A stretch of 64,000 nucleotides of DNA from Brevibacterium spongiae. GTDB taxonomy: Bacteria > Actinomycetota > Actinomycetes > Actinomycetales > Brevibacteriaceae. Positions 1-8,328 of this stretch are shown here, one piece after another. The notes under the pieces are model-generated. The model saw only the letters and a program-made list of their open reading frames with translations, ran no database searches and had not been told where the DNA came from. The stretch is taken from NCBI RefSeq assembly GCF_026168515.1, contig NZ_CP093443.1, positions 992,001 through 1,056,000 of the forward strand, read 5' to 3'. The position numbers and the translations under genes were made by a program. Every line of letters begins with the position of its first letter. The stretch's first letter is position 1.

Positions 1-680
1 CCGGTGCCCTGGATATCGGCGATCGGGGTGATGCCTTCGGGATCCGGTTCTTCGCCGCCGTCGTCTCCACCGTCTCCGTCGTCTCCGTCGGGGAGGGCAT
101 TCGGGGTCGGTGCGGCGGATTTCCACGCATCGCCGATGAGCTGGATCGACTGGCCGCCTGCGGCCGTCGCGCCGGTCGGTTCGGCTTCCTGCCCGATGAC
201 CGGGGTGGGGGTGAAGGTGTTCTTCGTGCCGGTGACGCCCTTGCCGCCGACGATGCCGCCGATCTGCTGGAAGTCTTGGAGTTCGCCCTCGTCATCGATG
301 ACGTAGGCGCTGGAGCCGTACTCGCCGTCGGCGGCGGAGCCTGCCTTGACGGAGTTCGTGATCGGCACCTCCACGGCCACGGCACCGGAATCGCCGACCG
401 TGGTGTTCTCCGGCACGGTGATCGTGTTCTCCTGTGCCTGGACGCTGCCGCCGCGGGTCACGGAGCCGAACGTCCATCCGGAGATATCGGTGCCGGGGTC
501 GGCGGCGATCTCGATGAAGTCGGTCTCGAGGGTGTAGGCGACCTCGGAGATGTGGATGGAGTCGTCGGCGGCGGCCGGGGCTGTGGCTGCTGGGGCTGCG
601 GCGGCGGGGGACAGCGGGAGGGACAGACCTGCGACGAGGCTGAGCGTCGCGGCGCAGGACAGAGTGGTCGTGACCTTCAT
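1..680 (-). CDS. ExeM/NucH-like secreted nuclease, N-terminal part (cut by window edge)
   Basis: The reading frame starts at ATG 680-678 on the minus strand and runs off the left end without a stop, giving 226 visible residues. Residues 1-30 form a signal peptide (basic MKVTTT start, hydrophobic core, Ala-rich cleavage region). Residues 40-150 look like a lamin-tail domain (HISEVAYTLETDFIEIA, GWTF, IQLIGDAWKSA). An acidic Gly/Asp/Glu linker follows (PDGDDGDGGDDGGEEPDPEG). The visible end, ITPIADIQGT, matches the typical start of the OB-fold region of ExeM/NucH-type extracellular endonucleases, which normally continue into an endonuclease/exonuclease/phosphatase catalytic domain. That domain lies outside the window, so catalysis is inferred. 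It probably acts outside the cell on DNA or phosphoesters. Confidence 0.72.
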   Translation of the reverse strand, partial: MKVTTTLSCAATLSLVAGLSLPLSPAAAAPAATAPAAADDSIHISEVAYTLETDFIEIAADPGTDISGWTFGSVTRGGSVQAQENTITVPENTTVGDSGAVAVEVPITNSVKAGSAADGEYGSSAYVIDDEGELQDFQQIGGIVGGKGVTGTKNTFTPTPVIGQEAEPTGATAAGGQSIQLIGDAWKSAAPTPNALPDGDDGDGGDDGGEEPDPEGITPIADIQGT

Positions 681-819
681 GGGAGCCTTTCGGGCGGATG
701 AGCGGCTGTGCACATCGTGACGATCCACGTGCGCAGTCCCTTGCACCCTAGCGGCTCACAGATCGACGACGACGGCGAACATGTGAACAACTTGTGAACA
801 GTCGGACAGTCCACTGAAT

Positions 820-833
820 GTCACAGATGTGAC
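820..833. promoter_or_regulatory. Palindrome GTCACAGATGTGAC upstream of the secreted nuclease gene
   Basis: Perfect 6-bp arms (GTCACA/TGTGAC) around a 2-bp centre, about 140 bp upstream of the nuclease start. Two TGTGAACA direct repeats lie beside it near 784-800. The arms are in the reverse order of a CRP/GlxR box, so the binding protein is unknown. A regulatory role is inferred only from symmetry and position. Confidence 0.3.
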
Positions 834-927
834 CGATCCTACACAACTCGCCCTGCACCCAGAACTACCTGACGGCGCCCCAGCAACCCGGCGTGGACTG
901 GTCCCCAAAAGTTGGACTGCTGTGAGG

Positions 928-1806
928 TCAGCATAGTTCGTAAATAGGCTCACCATCCTTGGCGGTCTTGTTCCGATATTCCATCGGGGCAAGATCGCCA
1001 AGTCGTGTCGAGATCCTTTCGTAGTTATACCAATGAATGTACTCATTGATCGCGGCTTTGAGGTCCTCGACCGTGTCGAACTTCTGCAGATAGAACATCT
1101 CGGACTTCAACTGCCCGAAGAAGTTCTCCGCCATCGCGTTATCCCAGCAGTTTCCCTTCCGCGACATCGACGGTGTAGCACCATGCTTAGCTAGAATCGA
1201 CGCCCAGGACACGTGCTGGTACTGAAACCCCTGGTCCGTGTGCACCAGCGGTGTCTGCCCGGGACGCAGTCCCTGACAGGCTCGCATCAGCGACTCGTTC
1301 GTCAATGCCGTGTTCGGTGACGTCGACATCGAGTACGACACCACACCGGCATCGAACAGATCGATCACTGGTGACAGATACAGTTTCTTGTCTTCAACAG
1401 CGAATTCCGTGACGTCGGAAACCCATTTCTCGTTCGGTTCATCAGCGGTGAACTCCCGATTGAGTACGTTGTCAGCAACGGCTCCGACCGTGCCGCGATG
1501 GGAGTCGAATTTCTTCTTCCGCACCTCGGTCTGCAGACCCATGTCACGCATTAATCGCAGTACGGTCTTCTTCGCGATCGTGATGCCCTGTTTGACCAAG
1601 ACAGCCCAGATCTTGCGGTGCCCGTAGCGTTTGTGACTCTTCTCGAAGATGTCCTCGATGAGGGTTCTCACCTGCGCGTATGGGTCGGGTCTCACGTCGA
1701 ATCGTTTCTGGTGGTAGAAGAACGTCGACCGGGCCAAACCCGCGACCTGCAGCAGCAATGGCAGTGGATAGTCTGCCTTGAGACTGGCAACAATGCGTGC
1801 TTTCAC
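928..1806 (-). CDS. IS3-family transposase OrfB (DDE catalytic subunit), copy 1
   Basis: This 292-residue protein carries the rve integrase core that cuts and joins the IS ends. An HTH_21-like region occupies about residues 40-95. The catalytic triad is D131 (in WVSDVTEF), D191 (in VHTDQGFQY) and E227 (in NCWDNAMAENFFG), the DD(35)E spacing typical of IS3. Its start codon overlaps the orfA stop (ATGA). Many IS3 elements instead make an OrfAB fusion by -1 frameshifting; here coupled re-initiation is more likely. No frameshift or missing key residue is seen, so the enzyme looks functional. The product appears identical to the one at 40056-40934. Confidence 0.95.
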   Translation of the reverse strand: MKARIVASLKADYPLPLLLQVAGLARSTFFYHQKRFDVRPDPYAQVRTLIEDIFEKSHKRYGHRKIWAVLVKQGITIAKKTVLRLMRDMGLQTEVRKKKFDSHRGTVGAVADNVLNREFTADEPNEKWVSDVTEFAVEDKKLYLSPVIDLFDAGVVSYSMSTSPNTALTNESLMRACQGLRPGQTPLVHTDQGFQYQHVSWASILAKHGATPSMSRKGNCWDNAMAENFFGQLKSEMFYLQKFDTVEDLKAAINEYIHWYNYERISTRLGDLAPMEYRNKTAKDGEPIYELC

Positions 1807-2369
1807 AGCTGCCCTTTTTGCCTCAAGGCCCGCAGTTTTTTCAAGTAAGCGTTCTCCGCTTCAGCCCGCAGCAGCCGGTCTTGCAGCTGCCGATACTCGG
1901 CCAGGCTGATGTCCTCGACATGCGTCTTCTTCGCCATCAGGTCTGGCTTCGACGGTGCCGGATCAGCATCGGGGTCCTGACCGTTGTCGAGGGCTCGTAT
2001 TCGTGCTGTCTTGCCTTTGGCCGGCGGCGGTGTCACGAACGCGTCTTCGCCCTTGTCCCGGTATTTCTTCGCCCAATCAACCACGGTACGCGAGGACGCC
2101 AAACCGAGCTCTTGAGCCAGGACGACTTTGTGTTCGCCGTCGAGGTACCGTTTCGCAGTCGCGATCTTCGTCTCTGCCGGTATGCGGCGGGGCTGGTGCG
2201 GTTCCATGACCGATATTGTTCCACGCACCAGCCACCGGTCGTGGAGGAGTTTGAGCGTGGGTTTATGCACGTCGAGCTTCGTGGCTGTCGCGGCATAGCC
2301 GTGCCCTTTGTCGAAGAGGTCGATCGCGGCCCTGGCTTGTTCGTCTGTGATCAGACAGTCCTTACGCAT
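1803..2369 (-). CDS. IS3-family OrfA (DNA-binding subunit), copy 1
   Basis: This 188-residue protein has two helix-turn-helix segments, about residues 8-45 (QARAAIDLFDKGHGYAATA) and 70-110 (HKVVLAQELGLASSRTVVDW). A C-terminal coiled coil follows (EYRQLQDRLLRAEAENAYLK). This is the plan of IS150-type OrfA proteins, which bind the IS ends and dimerise. Between the HTH pair and the coiled coil is a charged linker rich in Pro, Lys and Asp. The start ATG at 2369 has little sequence between it and the right IS end, so transcription may begin within or just outside the terminal repeat. Confidence 0.93.
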   Translation of the reverse strand: MRKDCLITDEQARAAIDLFDKGHGYAATATKLDVHKPTLKLLHDRWLVRGTISVMEPHQPRRIPAETKIATAKRYLDGEHKVVLAQELGLASSRTVVDWAKKYRDKGEDAFVTPPPAKGKTARIRALDNGQDPDADPAPSKPDLMAKKTHVEDISLAEYRQLQDRLLRAEAENAYLKKLRALRQKGQL

Positions 2370-2463
2370 GGAGTGGTCCCTTCAAGTTGTCTTGTGTTGA
2401 TCACAGTCCAACTTTCGGGGACCACTCCAGCGCGAGGTTGCTGGGGCGCCGTCAGGTAGTAAT

Positions 2464-5400
2464 TCAGGAGGTGAGGGCGGCGGCTAGTTCGTGGAAGTCA
2501 CGGCTCGGGTTGCCGAAGCGGTGCAGCGTCATCGACACTGCCTGCTCCTGCACGTAGTACCGCAGCTCCACCCGCCCCGAGGAGGTCACCGGCTCATCGA
2601 TGACCGCAACCTCAGGTCGGGGTGCGGTCGCGGCCACGAGCTCGTCCTCAAGGCGTCCGAGAACGCGGATGCGCGCACCCACCGTGTCGTCGTAGCGGCC
2701 CTGACCGACCATGTCGGCGAACTCTTCGGCCGACTCGGTGCGGGCGGCGACCCTGGCCTCCGTCGCGGCGATCTTCACCTCGGCGGGCACATCCTCGGCG
2801 ACGGACAGCTGCACCGTTGATCCCACCGTGGCGGCCGCATGCAGGGACCGTTCGAGATCGAACAGGCTCGCTTCGGCAGTCACACGCAGGGTCACCGGGC
2901 GGGGCCTGTAGCGGAAGATGTTCGCCTCGGCGCGCAGACCCGTGTGGTCCTTCGCAGCCCCGAACTCCCGCTCGAACCAGCGGCGGTCATCGGCCTTCGC
3001 GGCCTCGAGGTTCTGGTCGCCGGTGTCGGCGAAGTGGCCGAAGAGCATGAGGTAGTTCGGTCCGCCGGCCTTCGATCCCAGGCCCACAGAGGACTGCTTC
3101 CAGCCGCCGAAGGACTGCCGGCGCACGATGGCTCCGGTGATGCCGCGGTTGACGTAGGCATTGCCGACCTCGACGCGGTCGAGCCAGGTGCTCACCTCCG
3201 CCGGATCGAGGGAGTGGATGCCGCCGGTGAGACCGAAGTCCACGGCGTTCTGGAACTCGATCGCCTCGTCGAGATCACGAGCATGCATGAGTCCGAGCAC
3301 CGGGCCGAAGACCTCGGTGAGGTGGAAGAACGATCCCGGCTTGACCCCGTCCTTGATGCCGGGGCTCCACAGCCGCCCGGTGTCGTCGAGCTGTTTGGGT
3401 TCGAGCAGCCAGGACTCTCCGGGTTCGAGCGAGGTCAGGGCACGACGCAGCTTGTCCGAAGGGTCCTCGGTCAGCGGACCCATCGTCGCCGACAGGTTCG
3501 CGGGCCAGTCGACGACCATCGAGGCGGCGGCATCGACGAGCTGGCGCCGGTAGCGTTCGGAATCGTAGGTCGATCCGACCATGATGCCCAGCGAGGCGGC
3601 CGAACACTTCTGCCCGGCGTGGCCGAAGGCCGAGTGGACGAGATCGGCCATGGCCAGGTCACGGTCCGCGGCCGGGGTGATGATGAGCGCGTTCTTGCCC
3701 GAGGTCTCCGCATTGACGTGCAGCTCAGGGCGGAAGGACTTGAACAGGGCAGCGGTCTCCGAAGCGCCGGTGAGGATGACCCGGTCGACATCGGGATGGG
3801 ACACGAGGTGCTGACCGAGCTCGCGCTCGACCGGGGCACACAGCTGCAGGACGTCCTTCGGGACACCGGCCTGCCACAGGCAGTCGATGATGAGCGCCGA
3901 ACAGTGCGGCGTCGGCTTCGACGGTTTGTGGATCACCGCGGAACCGGCGGCCAGGGCCGCGACGGTGCCACCGGTGGGAATCGCCACCGGGAAGTTCCAC
4001 GGCGGGGTGATGACGACCATCTCATCCGGGGTGAACTCCGCGCCGTCGAGGTTCTCGAGTTCGAGGGAGTTGAGCGCGTAGTAGCGGATGAAGTCGATGG
4101 CCTCGGAGACCTCGGGGTCGGACTGGGAGGGCATCTTGCCGACCTCGGCGGCTTCGACGGCGATGAACTCACCGCGCCGGGCGGCGAAGATGTCCGCGGC
4201 CCGGTGAAGGATCTCCGCCCGGCCCGCAGCGCCGAGTTCGCGCCACGACGCTGCGGCTGCACGACCGCGAGCGATCATCTCATCGAGCTCGGCCGTGGAA
4301 TCGACGCTCGGCGTATGAGGGCGATCGTCGAGGTATCCGGGGGCGGTCGCCTCGGCGATGATGGACCGCACCCACTCCTGGTTCGCGGGCAAGGAGGGAT
4401 CGGTATCGGGTTCATTGAAGAACTCGGTCGGGACCACGGTCTCACCGAGCACTTCGGCGGACCGATCCTGACGGCGATTCGGGCGGGGTGCTGTCTCACC
4501 CTCGTCGGCCAGGATGCCTTCGAGCTGTGCGACGGCGGCGGTGAACCGGTCGGCCTCGCGCCTGAACACCTCGTTGCCGTTGGCGAGTTCGAAGATGCCG
4601 GACATGAAGTTCTCTGAAGCAGAGTTCTCCTCGAGGCGGCGCACCAGGTAGGAGATCGCCACATCGAACTCCTTCGGGTGCACGGCCGGGACATAGAGGA
4701 GGAGATCGCCGACGTCCTCGGTCACCGCCGCGGCCTGCTCACTGGCCATGCCCTGGAGCATCTCGAATTCCACCCGGTTCGTCACCTCGCGGTCGGCGGA
4801 GAGGTGGTGGGCGAAGGCGATGTCGAAGAGGTTGTGACCGGCCACGCCGATGCGCAGACCCTTCATCCGCTCCGGGGTGAACAGCCAGTGCAGGACCCGC
4901 TTGTAGTTCGCATCCGTCGACTGCTTCGAATCGCACGTCGTCGCCGGCCATCCGGCGATCTCGGCGTGCACGGTCTCAAGCGCGAGGTTCGCGCCCTTGA
5001 CCAGGCGGACCTTGATCCCGACTCCGCCGTTCTCGACACGACGGGCAGCGAATTCGCTCAGCCGCTGCACGGCACCGAGGGCATCGGGCTGGTAGGCCTG
5101 GATGACGATGCCGGCTTCGAGATCCTTGAATTCCGGTTCGGAGAGCAGGCGAGTGAACACCGCGATCGTCAGCTCGAGGTCCTGGTACTCCTCCATGTCG
5201 AGGTTGACGAATTTCGCGCCCGTCGGGGCCTTCGCCGCCTGTTGGTAGAGGGGACGGAGGCGTTCGACGACGTAGTCGACGGTCTCGTCGAAGGCCCACA
5301 TCGAGATCTGCGAGGCCACCGAGGAGACCTTGACCGAGACGTAGTCCACGTCCTCACGAGCGAGCAGACGGTGGGTCTCTTCGAGGTGGTGGTCGGCTTC

Positions 5401-5907
5401 GCCGTCGCCGAGTACGGCCTCGCCGAGGAGGTTGATGTTGAGCCGGTGTCCGTCGCCGGTGAGCGCGGCCACGGTCTTGCCGAACTGCTTGTCACGGGCA
5501 TCGACGACCATGTGCCCGACCATCTGGCGCAGACGCGTGCGGGCGGCGGGGACGACGACCTGCGGGGCGATCCTGCCCAGTGCTGCACCGGCCTTGATCT
5601 GTGCGCGGTCGAGCGCGGACATCGTCTCCGGCGCGAGTTTGCCGACCTCGGCCAGGGCATCGGCGGCGGCGTGGACGTCATCGGTGCGCACGACGCGATC
5701 GACGAATCCGACCGTGAAGTCGAGACCGTTGGGATCGGAGAGGACTGCGGAGAGCCGTTCGGCCGCCGGATTCTTTGCCGTGGTCTTCGACGTTGCCACC
5801 CGCAGCCATCTGCGGACGGTGTCGATCGACCGGGCCGTGAGCGCTTCGAGATCGGTATCGGTGTGCAGCAACTGAACTCCCTTGGCTGTTGTGGATGGTG
5901 CCCGCAC
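2464..5907 (-). CDS. putA: Bifunctional proline dehydrogenase / L-glutamate gamma-semialdehyde dehydrogenase
   Basis: It oxidises proline to P5C with FAD, then P5C semialdehyde to glutamate with NAD. It is 1,147 residues from GTG 5907. The PRODH barrel spans about residues 100-450 (DYVSVKVSSVASQISMWAF, EYQDLELTIAVF, IKVRLVKGANLALE). The ALDH domain spans about 530-1000, with NAETSGKNAL and catalytic Cys768 in GHAGQKCSAA. A C-terminal tail of about 140 residues completes the long actinobacterial form. No N-terminal ribbon-helix-helix is present, so it is unlikely to be its own repressor. An alternative TTG start near 5874, just after AAGGGA, is plausible. The divergent regulator at 6038 is a candidate controller. 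The stop is followed within 4 bp by the interrupted palindrome. Confidence 0.95.
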   Translation of the reverse strand: MRAPSTTAKGVQLLHTDTDLEALTARSIDTVRRWLRVATSKTTAKNPAAERLSAVLSDPNGLDFTVGFVDRVVRTDDVHAAADALAEVGKLAPETMSALDRAQIKAGAALGRIAPQVVVPAARTRLRQMVGHMVVDARDKQFGKTVAALTGDGHRLNINLLGEAVLGDGEADHHLEETHRLLAREDVDYVSVKVSSVASQISMWAFDETVDYVVERLRPLYQQAAKAPTGAKFVNLDMEEYQDLELTIAVFTRLLSEPEFKDLEAGIVIQAYQPDALGAVQRLSEFAARRVENGGVGIKVRLVKGANLALETVHAEIAGWPATTCDSKQSTDANYKRVLHWLFTPERMKGLRIGVAGHNLFDIAFAHHLSADREVTNRVEFEMLQGMASEQAAAVTEDVGDLLLYVPAVHPKEFDVAISYLVRRLEENSASENFMSGIFELANGNEVFRREADRFTAAVAQLEGILADEGETAPRPNRRQDRSAEVLGETVVPTEFFNEPDTDPSLPANQEWVRSIIAEATAPGYLDDRPHTPSVDSTAELDEMIARGRAAAASWRELGAAGRAEILHRAADIFAARRGEFIAVEAAEVGKMPSQSDPEVSEAIDFIRYYALNSLELENLDGAEFTPDEMVVITPPWNFPVAIPTGGTVAALAAGSAVIHKPSKPTPHCSALIIDCLWQAGVPKDVLQLCAPVERELGQHLVSHPDVDRVILTGASETAALFKSFRPELHVNAETSGKNALIITPAADRDLAMADLVHSAFGHAGQKCSAASLGIMVGSTYDSERYRRQLVDAAASMVVDWPANLSATMGPLTEDPSDKLRRALTSLEPGESWLLEPKQLDDTGRLWSPGIKDGVKPGSFFHLTEVFGPVLGLMHARDLDEAIEFQNAVDFGLTGGIHSLDPAEVSTWLDRVEVGNAYVNRGITGAIVRRQSFGGWKQSSVGLGSKAGGPNYLMLFGHFADTGDQNLEAAKADDRRWFEREFGAAKDHTGLRAEANIFRYRPRPVTLRVTAEASLFDLERSLHAAATVGSTVQLSVAEDVPAEVKIAATEARVAARTESAEEFADMVGQGRYDDTVGARIRVLGRLEDELVAATAPRPEVAVIDEPVTSSGRVELRYYVQEQAVSMTLHRFGNPSRDFHELAAALTS

Positions 5908-6010
5908 GCATCTGCGCTGACCGTGAGGCTCGGCCCTTCATGAGGCTCTGCCCTCAGTATGCGCCGGGGAGATCCGGGGGTGAAGAGACCGCGAACAGCT
6001 GGCGAATGCG

Positions 6011-6872
6011 TTGAGTCAGAAGTAGTAGAATCGAGGAATGTATTCCCCTGAATTCCGTCGCGAGGCAGTGGCGGCGTTGAGGACCTCGACCCTCGCCGAG
6101 GTGGCCCTGGCCACGGGTGCCTCACCGACGTCCCTGCGGCGCTGGGCAAACCGGTCGGATCTGAACGACCGCCCGCGCAGCGGGCGACCGCCGATCCAGG
6201 CGACAGCGGATCAGGTCGTCGAGGCGCTCGTCGCCACCGCCGGTGCGCGGATTTCGGGGCGGGACTATTCGACTCGTGCGCTGGCGGACGCGACGGGGCT
6301 GAGCCAGAGCATCGTCTCCCGCTCCGTCCGCTCTCTCACCCTGCCCGTCACCGAGGTGGCAGGCGGTCGCGAGCTCGTCCTCGTCGCCAGCGGATTCCCG
6401 ATGGTCATCGTCGGAACGCGGTCCGTCGAACCTGCTGATGAGGCCGTGGGTGCGGGGCAGGTGGGCGGTTCGGTGCCGCCGCGCCGGATCCAGCGCAGGA
6501 TCGCCGGAATCACCGCGGCGCTGCGTTCGGCCGGAGTGGGACGCTGGGGTCAGCGCTTCGACAGCGAGCACCGACAGGTTCCCACCGCTGAGCTGGTCGA
6601 ACTCATCCGCGGCGACGCAGACTTCCTCGTCTTCGACCCCCTGGGCGAGGTTCCAGGCGGCCTCATCACCGGTGGCGAGGCGCGCGTGAGCGTCTGCACG
6701 GACTTCACGGAATTTCTCGAGGCGCTCAAGGTCATGCTCGCCGGGTGCGAGGATATCCCCGGAGCCCTGCTCGACCTCGTCGCCGCACGAGTCAGGCACG
6801 GGCTCGAGGGCGTGCTGTGGCGGGAGTCCGCTCAGGCCGAACTCACGGAAAGTTCCATTACTTCTGACTCAA
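6011..6872. repeat. 14-bp inverted repeat pair bracketing the regulator's N-terminal module
   Basis: TTGAGTCAGAAGTA occurs at 6011-6024, just upstream of the start codon at 6038. Its exact inverted complement TACTTCTGACTCAA occurs at 6859-6872 inside the same reading frame. Immediately after it an ATG (6873) begins the GntR-like half. The pair encloses 862 bp coding for the transposase-like part. They could be relic terminal repeats or two operators for an autoregulatory DNA loop. No short direct duplication is obvious at their outer edges. Confidence 0.6.
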
Positions 6873-7582
6873 TGGAGATCTCTTCGTGGCTTCCGAAGGA
6901 GACCCGATCGATCACCGAGCACCTGGCGATCGCGCTGCGTGAGGAGATCATCGACTCCGCCTACGAACCCGGTGACCGGATCAATCCGCGCCTGCTGTCC
7001 AGACGCATGCGCGTGCCCAGGGCCTCTGTCGACGCGGCCCTGCGTCGCATGGTCGATGACAAGCTGCTCGACGGCTCCCGCGGCGGGGCCAGGATCCCGC
7101 TCATCACCACTGTCGATGTGCTCGACCTCTACGCCGCCCGCATGGCCATCGGGGAGGTCGTGCTGAGGTCGCTGGCCCTGCGCCCGCAGCGCTACCTCGT
7201 GCCCGTGCAGCTGGCGCTGCGGCAGGTTGAAGTCTCTGCTCCCACACGCAGCGGAATCGACGTCGAGGATGCCGACCTCCACTTTCAGCAGGAGCTTGCC
7301 CGTGCCTCGGGGCTGCGGGAATCGGCGCGGACCTTCGAGGCGGTGACCCTGCGGCTGCGCCTCTTCATCTCCGTGCTCCAGCTCGACTATTCGCCGGCCA
7401 GCGATCGCATCGTCAGCGACGACCGGGCGATCTTCCGGGCGCTCAGCCGAGCGGATGCGAAGACCGCTGTCGAGGTGTGGCGCGGCAAGGTCGACAATGC
7501 GGTGCGGCATATGGCCGGCCTGCTCGGCCGGCGTCGCTTCGACCAGCAGCTGTGGACTCAGCTCACCCGCAGCCTCGGATGA
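6038..7582 (+). CDS. Fused regulator: transposase-like HTH module plus GntR/FCD module
   Basis: This 514-residue protein has an unusual architecture. Residues 1-45 (MYSPEFRREAVAALRTSTLA...SLRRWANR) resemble the helix-turn-helix of transposase OrfA proteins. A second HTH-like stretch follows at about 55-105 (GRDYSTRALADATGLSQSIV). Residues 110-275 are a domain I cannot name. From about 290 a classic GntR winged helix appears (SITEHLAIALREEIIDSAYE, LLSRRMRVPRASVDAALRRM), then an FCD-like helical ligand domain to the end. The start ATG has GAGGA upstream. It is divergent from putA, with 130 bp between starts, so proline catabolism is a plausible target; this is inference. The GntR half could also be translated from ATG 6873. 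Confidence 0.75.
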   Translation: MYSPEFRREAVAALRTSTLAEVALATGASPTSLRRWANRSDLNDRPRSGRPPIQATADQVVEALVATAGARISGRDYSTRALADATGLSQSIVSRSVRSLTLPVTEVAGGRELVLVASGFPMVIVGTRSVEPADEAVGAGQVGGSVPPRRIQRRIAGITAALRSAGVGRWGQRFDSEHRQVPTAELVELIRGDADFLVFDPLGEVPGGLITGGEARVSVCTDFTEFLEALKVMLAGCEDIPGALLDLVAARVRHGLEGVLWRESAQAELTESSITSDSMEISSWLPKETRSITEHLAIALREEIIDSAYEPGDRINPRLLSRRMRVPRASVDAALRRMVDDKLLDGSRGGARIPLITTVDVLDLYAARMAIGEVVLRSLALRPQRYLVPVQLALRQVEVSAPTRSGIDVEDADLHFQQELARASGLRESARTFEAVTLRLRLFISVLQLDYSPASDRIVSDDRAIFRALSRADAKTAVEVWRGKVDNAVRHMAGLLGRRRFDQQLWTQLTRSLG

Positions 7583-7632
7583 GCACGGGAACCGGGAGCC
7601 GCCTCGGCGGGGTCGTGGTATAGATTTGTGCC

Positions 7633-8244
7633 GTGGACACTTTGGTTGTGGGCGTGGCCGGCGGAACCGGCAGCGGAAAGACGACGCTGACTCAGGCGCT
7701 GTTGGACAAATGTGAGGGCCCGCCGTCGGTGCTCTACCACGACAACTACTACAAACGGCGCGACGAGCTGACGTACGAAGAACGCGAGAAGGTCAACTAC
7801 GACGATCTCGACGCCTTCGACAACGACCTCTTCGTCGATCATCTCACCGCACTGCGGAACTCCGTTTCGGTCGAGAGTCCTGTCTATGACTTCTCGATCC
7901 ACAACCGCAGCGATGAGACGACGCTGGTCGAACCCGCACAGGTGATCATCGTCGAGGGCATCCTCATCTTCGCGGAACCGCGGATCTGCCGGCTGCTCGA
8001 CATCAAACTCTTCGTCGACACCGACGCGGATGTGCGTCTGCTGCGGCGGATCAAACGCGATGTCGTCGACCGCGGACGGACCCTGCAGTCGGTGGAGGAC
8101 CAGTACCTGGGCACGGTCAAACCGATGCACGAGCTCTACGTCGAACCCTCGAAGCGCAATGCCGACCTCATCATTCCCGACGGCGGCCACAACATCGTCG
8201 CCATGGACATGGTCCTCAACCGGATCCAGCGCGGGGTCGGCTGA
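7633..8244 (+). CDS. udk: Uridine kinase
   Basis: It phosphorylates uridine and cytidine to UMP/CMP in pyrimidine salvage. It is 203 residues, typical for Udk. The Walker A loop GGTGSGKTTL is at residues 10-19. HDNYYKRRDEL and NYDDLDAFD provide the substrate region, and VEGILIFAEPRI follows. The lid contains RLLRRIKRDVVDRGRTLQSV. The GTG start at 7633 has no Shine-Dalgarno sequence. A TATAGA -10-like box at 7619-7624 would put the transcript start at or near the GTG, so the mRNA may be leaderless. It works in the same salvage network as upp at 30100-30738, but they are not linked. Confidence 0.93.
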   Translation: MDTLVVGVAGGTGSGKTTLTQALLDKCEGPPSVLYHDNYYKRRDELTYEEREKVNYDDLDAFDNDLFVDHLTALRNSVSVESPVYDFSIHNRSDETTLVEPAQVIIVEGILIFAEPRICRLLDIKLFVDTDADVRLLRRIKRDVVDRGRTLQSVEDQYLGTVKPMHELYVEPSKRNADLIIPDGGHNIVAMDMVLNRIQRGVG

Positions 8245-8268
8245 GCCAGACAGCCACTGACCTGGGCA

Positions 8269-8323
8269 GACGGTACTTTTCGGAGCCGTCTCCGAAGTCG
8301 TGTCAGTGCCGACGGGTACCGTC
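8269..8323. promoter_or_regulatory. Nested inverted repeats upstream of the DUF222/HNH gene
   Basis: Outer arms GACGGTAC (8269-8276) and GTACCGTC (8316-8323) enclose an inner hairpin TTCGGAG-CCGT-CTCCGAA (8279-8296). They lie between the udk stop and ATG 8329. No U-tract follows on the plus strand, so a simple terminator is not well supported. An operator or mRNA-leader structure is possible. Confidence 0.4.
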
Positions 8324-8328
8324 TTCAT

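Larger units (their letters stand above)
894..2429 (-). mobile_element. IS3-family insertion sequence, copy 1 (1,536 bp)
   Basis: The terminal inverted repeats are TGGACTGGTCCCC at the left end and its near-match TGGAGTGGTCCCC read inward from the right, continuing to about 26 bp with two mismatches. The ends are 5'-TG...CA-3', as in the IS3 family. A 3-bp target duplication GCG flanks it (891-893 and 2430-2432). It carries orfA and orfB overlapping by ATGA. It appears identical to the copy at 40022-41557, which implies recent transposition. It sits in the 8-nt loop of a long palindrome, after the fifth loop base. Confidence 0.95.
864..2460. repeat. Long palindromic repeat, copy 1, split by an IS element in its loop
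   Basis: The left arm is 864-888 and the right arm 2436-2460. They are perfect 25-bp inverted repeats (ACTACCTGACGGCGCCCCAG... against its complement). Removing the IS and one copy of the 3-bp duplication leaves an 8-nt loop, CGGCGCGA. The palindrome begins 4 bp beyond the putA stop codon, so it probably acted as the putA transcription terminator. The same arms occur at 39991-41587, 46871-46928 and 48019-48064. Confidence 0.9.

Noticed and set aside
820..833. CRP/GlxR-type operator
   Set aside because: The half-sites are in the order TCACA...TGTGA with a 2-bp gap, opposite to TGTGA-N6-TCACA.
1795..1815. Programmed -1 frameshift between orfA and orfB
   Set aside because: orfB has its own ATG overlapping the orfA stop as ATGA, and I see no slippery heptamer with a following hairpin at the junction; coupled re-initiation is simpler.
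2839..4617. 592-codon open frame on the plus strand
   Set aside because: Antisense to putA, no ribosome-binding site and no domain.
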